A stretch of 8,522 nt of DNA, taken from T1Sed10-7 sp046540855 (GTDB lineage Bacteria > Actinomycetota > Nitriliruptoria > Nitriliruptorales > Nitriliruptoraceae). A program made the translations under genes and the position numbers. The stretch is from the NCBI GenBank assembly GCA_046540855.1, contig JBKHEJ010000120.1, forward strand, positions 1-8,522, written 5' to 3'. The notes under the pieces are model-generated. The model made no database searches, was not told where the DNA came from, and was given only the letters and a program-made list of their open reading frames with translations. This document shows positions 6,568-8,522 of the stretch, piece by piece; position 1 is the stretch's first letter; every line of letters begins with the position of its first letter.

Positions 6568-6703
6568 CTCGTGCCCTTCCGTGGCCGCCGCCCGGCTCGG
6601 TCATCGCTCCACCGGGCGCCCTGTCAGCGTGGGTCCCCCGATCTGGGCGCACAAGGTGTCCGCACCCCACGAACGGACGGGGCGGGTCGGCGCGGCGGTG
6701 CGG

Positions 6704-6720
6704 GGGGAGCCCGGCTCCCC
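6704..6720. terminator. Hairpin terminator after the YbaK-type gene
   Basis: GGGGAGC and GCTCCCC form a perfect 7-base stem with the 3-base loop CCG, beginning 22 bases beyond the stop of the minus-strand deacylase gene. It lacks a T-run. It separates that operon from the csbD-like gene, which is transcribed in the same direction. Confidence 0.6.
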
Positions 6721-6741
6721 ACGTGCCCGCGTCCCCGGCCG

Positions 6742-7212
6742 TCAGGCGTGGATCTCGACGGGGGTCGCCCGGCTCGCGGCCAGGAGCTGCTCGGGGGTGA
6801 GCGGGACCACGTCCATCGGGGTGCCGGCCGCCGCCCAGACCACCTCGTGGTCGAGCAGGTGCCGGTCGCACAGCACCTCGAGCTCGGTGTCGTGCCCGAA
6901 GGGTGGCGTGCCGCCGATGGCGTAGCCGGTGGCGGCCCGGACCTCCGCCGCGGTGGCCTTGCGGACCGAGGAGGCGCCGCTCACCGCGGCGAGCTTCGCC
7001 TCATCGACCCGGTTCGCGCCCGAGGTGAGCACGAGCACGGCCCGCCCGTCGAGGACGAACACGAGCGACTTCACGATCTGGGCGACGTCGCAGCCGACCG
7101 CCCGCGCCGCCTCGGGTGCCGTGCGGGTGCCGTCGGGGAACCGGCGCGGGGTGAGCTCGAGCCCGAGCACCGCGGCGCGCTCGAGGAAGCGGTCGGTCGC
7201 CTTCGACGGCAT
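6742..7212 (-). CDS. YbaK/EbsC-family aminoacyl-tRNA deacylase
   Basis: This 156-residue protein belongs to the YbaK/ProX editing-domain family, which hydrolyses mischarged tRNAs such as Cys-tRNA(Pro) in trans. Visible features are the conserved lysine in QIVKSLVF (Lys48), the VLTSGANRVDEAKLAA segment (61-76), and the glycine loop TGYAIGGTPPFGH (95-107) that surrounds the substrate pocket. Length is typical (about 155-165). The ATG at 7212 is preceded by a weak GAGG and lies only 11 bases after the stop of the preceding small gene, so both are probably one transcript. The open frame extends much further upstream but that part overlaps the neighbouring gene in another frame and lacks family similarity. 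Members of this family differ in amino-acid preference; Cys-tRNA(Pro) is the best known, and I cannot tell the substrate here. Cytoplasmic. Confidence 0.88.
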   Translation of the reverse strand: MPSKATDRFLERAAVLGLELTPRRFPDGTRTAPEAARAVGCDVAQIVKSLVFVLDGRAVLVLTSGANRVDEAKLAAVSGASSVRKATAAEVRAATGYAIGGTPPFGHDTELEVLCDRHLLDHEVVWAAAGTPMDVVPLTPEQLLAASRATPVEIHA

Positions 7213-7223
7213 GGTGCGCCTCG

Positions 7224-7619
7224 TCAGGAGGGCAGGGTGAGCTCGGTGCGCAGCGTCGGCGCGCCGTCGGCGAGCACCACCTCGACGGTGAGCCTGCTGC
7301 CGGCCGGTGGGGCCGGGACCAGCCGCACCTCCCCGTTGGAGAACCAGCGGTCGCCCCGACCCACCGCGTCGTGGACCCGGACCTCGGCACGGTCGCAGGT
7401 GACACGCCACGCCTCCGGAGGTGGGACGCGCCGCGGCAGACGCTGGCCGCGACCGGCGTCGAAGCGGATGAACCTGAGGTCCGCCCACCCCTCGAACCGC
7501 TCGAGGCTCAGGAGCCGGACCCGGTGCCCGGCGGCCTCGCCGACGTCGGTGTCGAGGGGGTCGACGTGCTGTGGCACCGGCGGGAACGGGACCTCGTCGG
7601 GCAGGTGGGATCCGGTCAC
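7224..7619 (-). CDS. Uncharacterised 131-residue protein upstream of the YbaK-type gene
   Basis: I do not recognise this family. The protein has no signal peptide and no membrane span. Its middle and C-terminal parts alternate hydrophobic and polar residues in a way that suggests a beta-rich fold: VRLLSLERFEG, WADLRFIRFDAG, AWRVTCDRAEVRVHDAV, then WFSNGEVRLVPAPPAGSRLTVEVVL and LRTELTLP. The first 30 residues are proline- and charge-rich. The start is GTG with GGAG 8 bases upstream, and a TAGCGT -10 box at 7647-7652 would give a leader of about 21 bases. Coding is supported by strong third-position G/C bias, by the 11-base gap to the following deacylase gene and by the promoter in front of it. 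Being first in an operon with a tRNA deacylase does not by itself give it a function. It could be a small sandwich domain. Confidence 0.72.
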   Translation of the reverse strand: MTGSHLPDEVPFPPVPQHVDPLDTDVGEAAGHRVRLLSLERFEGWADLRFIRFDAGRGQRLPRRVPPPEAWRVTCDRAEVRVHDAVGRGDRWFSNGEVRLVPAPPAGSRLTVEVVLADGAPTLRTELTLPS

Positions 7620-7646
7620 TGGCGTCGCTCCGGTCGGGAGGTGGCG

Positions 7647-7652
7647 ACGCTA
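7647..7652 (-). promoter_or_regulatory. -10 box for the small protein-YbaK operon
   Basis: Read on the minus strand this is TAGCGT, with 27 bases between it and the GTG start at 7619. It shares bases 7651-7652 (the TA) with the plus-strand -10 box of the cysteine desulfurase gene. No -35 hexamer is recognisable at the normal distance. Confidence 0.45.
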
Positions 7653-7656
7653 CCGT
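7651..7656 (+). promoter_or_regulatory. -10 box for the cysteine desulfurase gene, near-leaderless
   Basis: TACCGT lies 10 bases before the ATG at 7667, so the transcript would begin about 0-4 bases before the start codon. No Shine-Dalgarno occurs at a usable distance (the nearest purine run, GGGAGG at 7636-7641, is 25 bases away and upstream of the expected transcription start), which agrees with leaderless or near-leaderless initiation. No -35 hexamer is seen. Confidence 0.5.
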
Positions 7657-7666
7657 CCTGCGCGCG

Positions 7667-8522
7667 ATGACCACCTACCTCGACCACGCGGCCACGACGC
7701 CGCCGCGCCCGACGGCGCGGGCGGCGCTCGCCGCGTGGCTCGAGGCCGCCAACGCCTCCGCGAGCCACCTCGACGGCCAGGCCGCGCGTGCCGCCGTCGA
7801 GCAGGCCCGCGAGCAGGCGGCGACGGCGCTCGGCTGCTCGCCCCACGAGCTCGTGTTCACCTCCGGGGGCACCGAGGCCGACAACCTCGCCATCAAGGGC
7901 GTCGTGTGGGCCGCACGGGACCGCCTCCGAGGGGTGCCGCACCTGGTCACGACCGCGGTCGAGCACCCGGCCGTGCTCGATCCGGCCCGGTGGCTCGCTG
8001 CGCGCGGTGACGTGCGCCTGAGCGTGGTCCCGCCCGGCAGCGATGGCCGCGTCGAGGTGGAACGGGTGCTCGCCGCCGTGCAGGCTCGGACCGTGCTCGT
8101 CAGCGTGATGGCGGCGAACAACGAGCTCGGGTCGGTGAACGACGTGCCGGCGCTCGGGGCCGCGCTGCGGGAGCGGGGGGTGCCGCTCCACACCGACGCC
8201 GTGCAGGCGGTGGCGACGCTGGACGTGGACGTCGCGGCCTGGTCGGTGGATGCGCTGGCGCTGTCGGCCCACAAGATCGGCGGGCCCCAGGGGGTCGGGG
8301 TCGCGGTGCTGCGCCGCGGGCTGCCGGTGGTCCCGCTCGCGCACGGAGGGGGTCAGGACCGCGGGGTCCGGTCCGGGACCTTCGCGGTGGGCCTGGACGC
8401 GGCCTGCGGCGCGGCCCTGACGGAAGCGGTGGCCGAGCGCGCCGCGCTCCGGACGCGCCTCGGGCGGTTGAGCGACCGGTTGGCGGCGGGGCTCGTGGCC
8501 CTGGACGGGGTGACCCGGTCCG
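7667..8522 (+). CDS. Cysteine desulfurase, IscS/NifS class V aminotransferase family (3' end outside window)
   Basis: 285 codons are present and the frame runs off the right edge with no stop. The protein is a PLP enzyme that removes sulfur from L-cysteine, giving alanine and an enzyme persulfide for Fe-S assembly or tRNA thiolation. The N-terminus YLDHAATTPPRP is diagnostic. Further motifs are FTSGGTEADN (64-73), His100 in the AVEHPAV loop that stacks on PLP, HTDAVQ with Asp177 and Gln180, the Schiff-base lysine in SAHKIGGPQGVG (Lys203), and GGGQDRGVRSGTF. Spacing matches E. coli IscS (Asp180, Gln183, Lys206) with a constant offset of 3. The active-site cysteine loop and C-terminus lie beyond the window, so its subgroup cannot be settled. 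The usual NPSS before the histidine is NASAS here (29-33). In actinobacteria this gene often precedes mnmA, which would suggest thiouridine synthesis; that neighbour is not visible. Confidence 0.94.
   Translation, partial: MTTYLDHAATTPPRPTARAALAAWLEAANASASHLDGQAARAAVEQAREQAATALGCSPHELVFTSGGTEADNLAIKGVVWAARDRLRGVPHLVTTAVEHPAVLDPARWLAARGDVRLSVVPPGSDGRVEVERVLAAVQARTVLVSVMAANNELGSVNDVPALGAALRERGVPLHTDAVQAVATLDVDVAAWSVDALALSAHKIGGPQGVGVAVLRRGLPVVPLAHGGGQDRGVRSGTFAVGLDAACGAALTEAVAERAALRTRLGRLSDRLAAGLVALDGVTRS

Noticed and set aside
6568..6741. Search for a general-stress sigma promoter ahead of the csbD-like gene
   Set aside because: No GTTT/GGGTAT-type pair at correct spacing was found on the minus strand, so no stress promoter is claimed.

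Overview
This is a GC-rich, densely coded chromosomal window that reads as an actinobacterium. Codons are overwhelmingly G/C-ending, several genes start with GTG, and -10 elements of the TANNNT type sit right at or near start codons. The gene set resembles a known actinobacterial neighbourhood: a methyltransferase plus a GH57 glucan-branching enzyme divergent from etfB-etfA, with an iscS-type cysteine desulfurase nearby. From memory this matches the Mycobacterium tuberculosis Rv3025c-Rv3031 region. The very high GC and the added genes would suit Pseudonocardiales or a relative, but that placement is a guess.

Layout. Bases 1-115 hold a leader with a plausible promoter and a clear Shine-Dalgarno; I see no supported gene there. 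Bases 116-1776 (+) encode a two-gene ABC-2 transporter, an ATPase and a membrane permease whose frames overlap. Its last codons overlap tail to tail with the next transcription unit. Bases 1748-4305 (-) encode a SAM-dependent methyltransferase followed by a GH57 alpha-glucan branching enzyme, with a 4-base stop/start overlap; this pair appears to start from a leaderless promoter. Bases 4306-4427 form a divergent control region with an A/T-rich direct repeat and two perfect 12-bp palindromes. Bases 4428-6218 (+) encode the beta and alpha subunits of an electron-transfer flavoprotein, closed by a strong hairpin. Bases 6352-6567 (-) encode a small CsbD-like stress protein. Bases 6742-7619 (-) encode an unrecognised 131-residue protein and a YbaK/EbsC-type deacylase, closed by another hairpin. 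From 7667 (+) a cysteine desulfurase runs off the right edge. Its -10 box and that of the opposite operon share the same TA step. No stretch longer than about 175 bases lacks a gene, apart from the control elements listed.

How the genes fit together. The methyltransferase and branching enzyme probably act on one intracellular alpha-glucan, by analogy with mycobacterial methylglucose lipopolysaccharide. EtfBA forms a heterodimeric FAD protein that carries electrons from acyl-CoA or related dehydrogenases to the respiratory chain. The cysteine desulfurase supplies sulfur for Fe-S clusters or tRNA thiolation. The YbaK-type protein is expected to act in aminoacyl-tRNA quality control. I see no CRISPR array, RNA gene, insertion sequence or phage gene, and no convincing undescribed multi-gene system. 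The best leads are regulatory: the shared-TA divergent promoter, the leaderless methyltransferase start, the intergenic palindromes, and one unassigned conserved-looking small protein.
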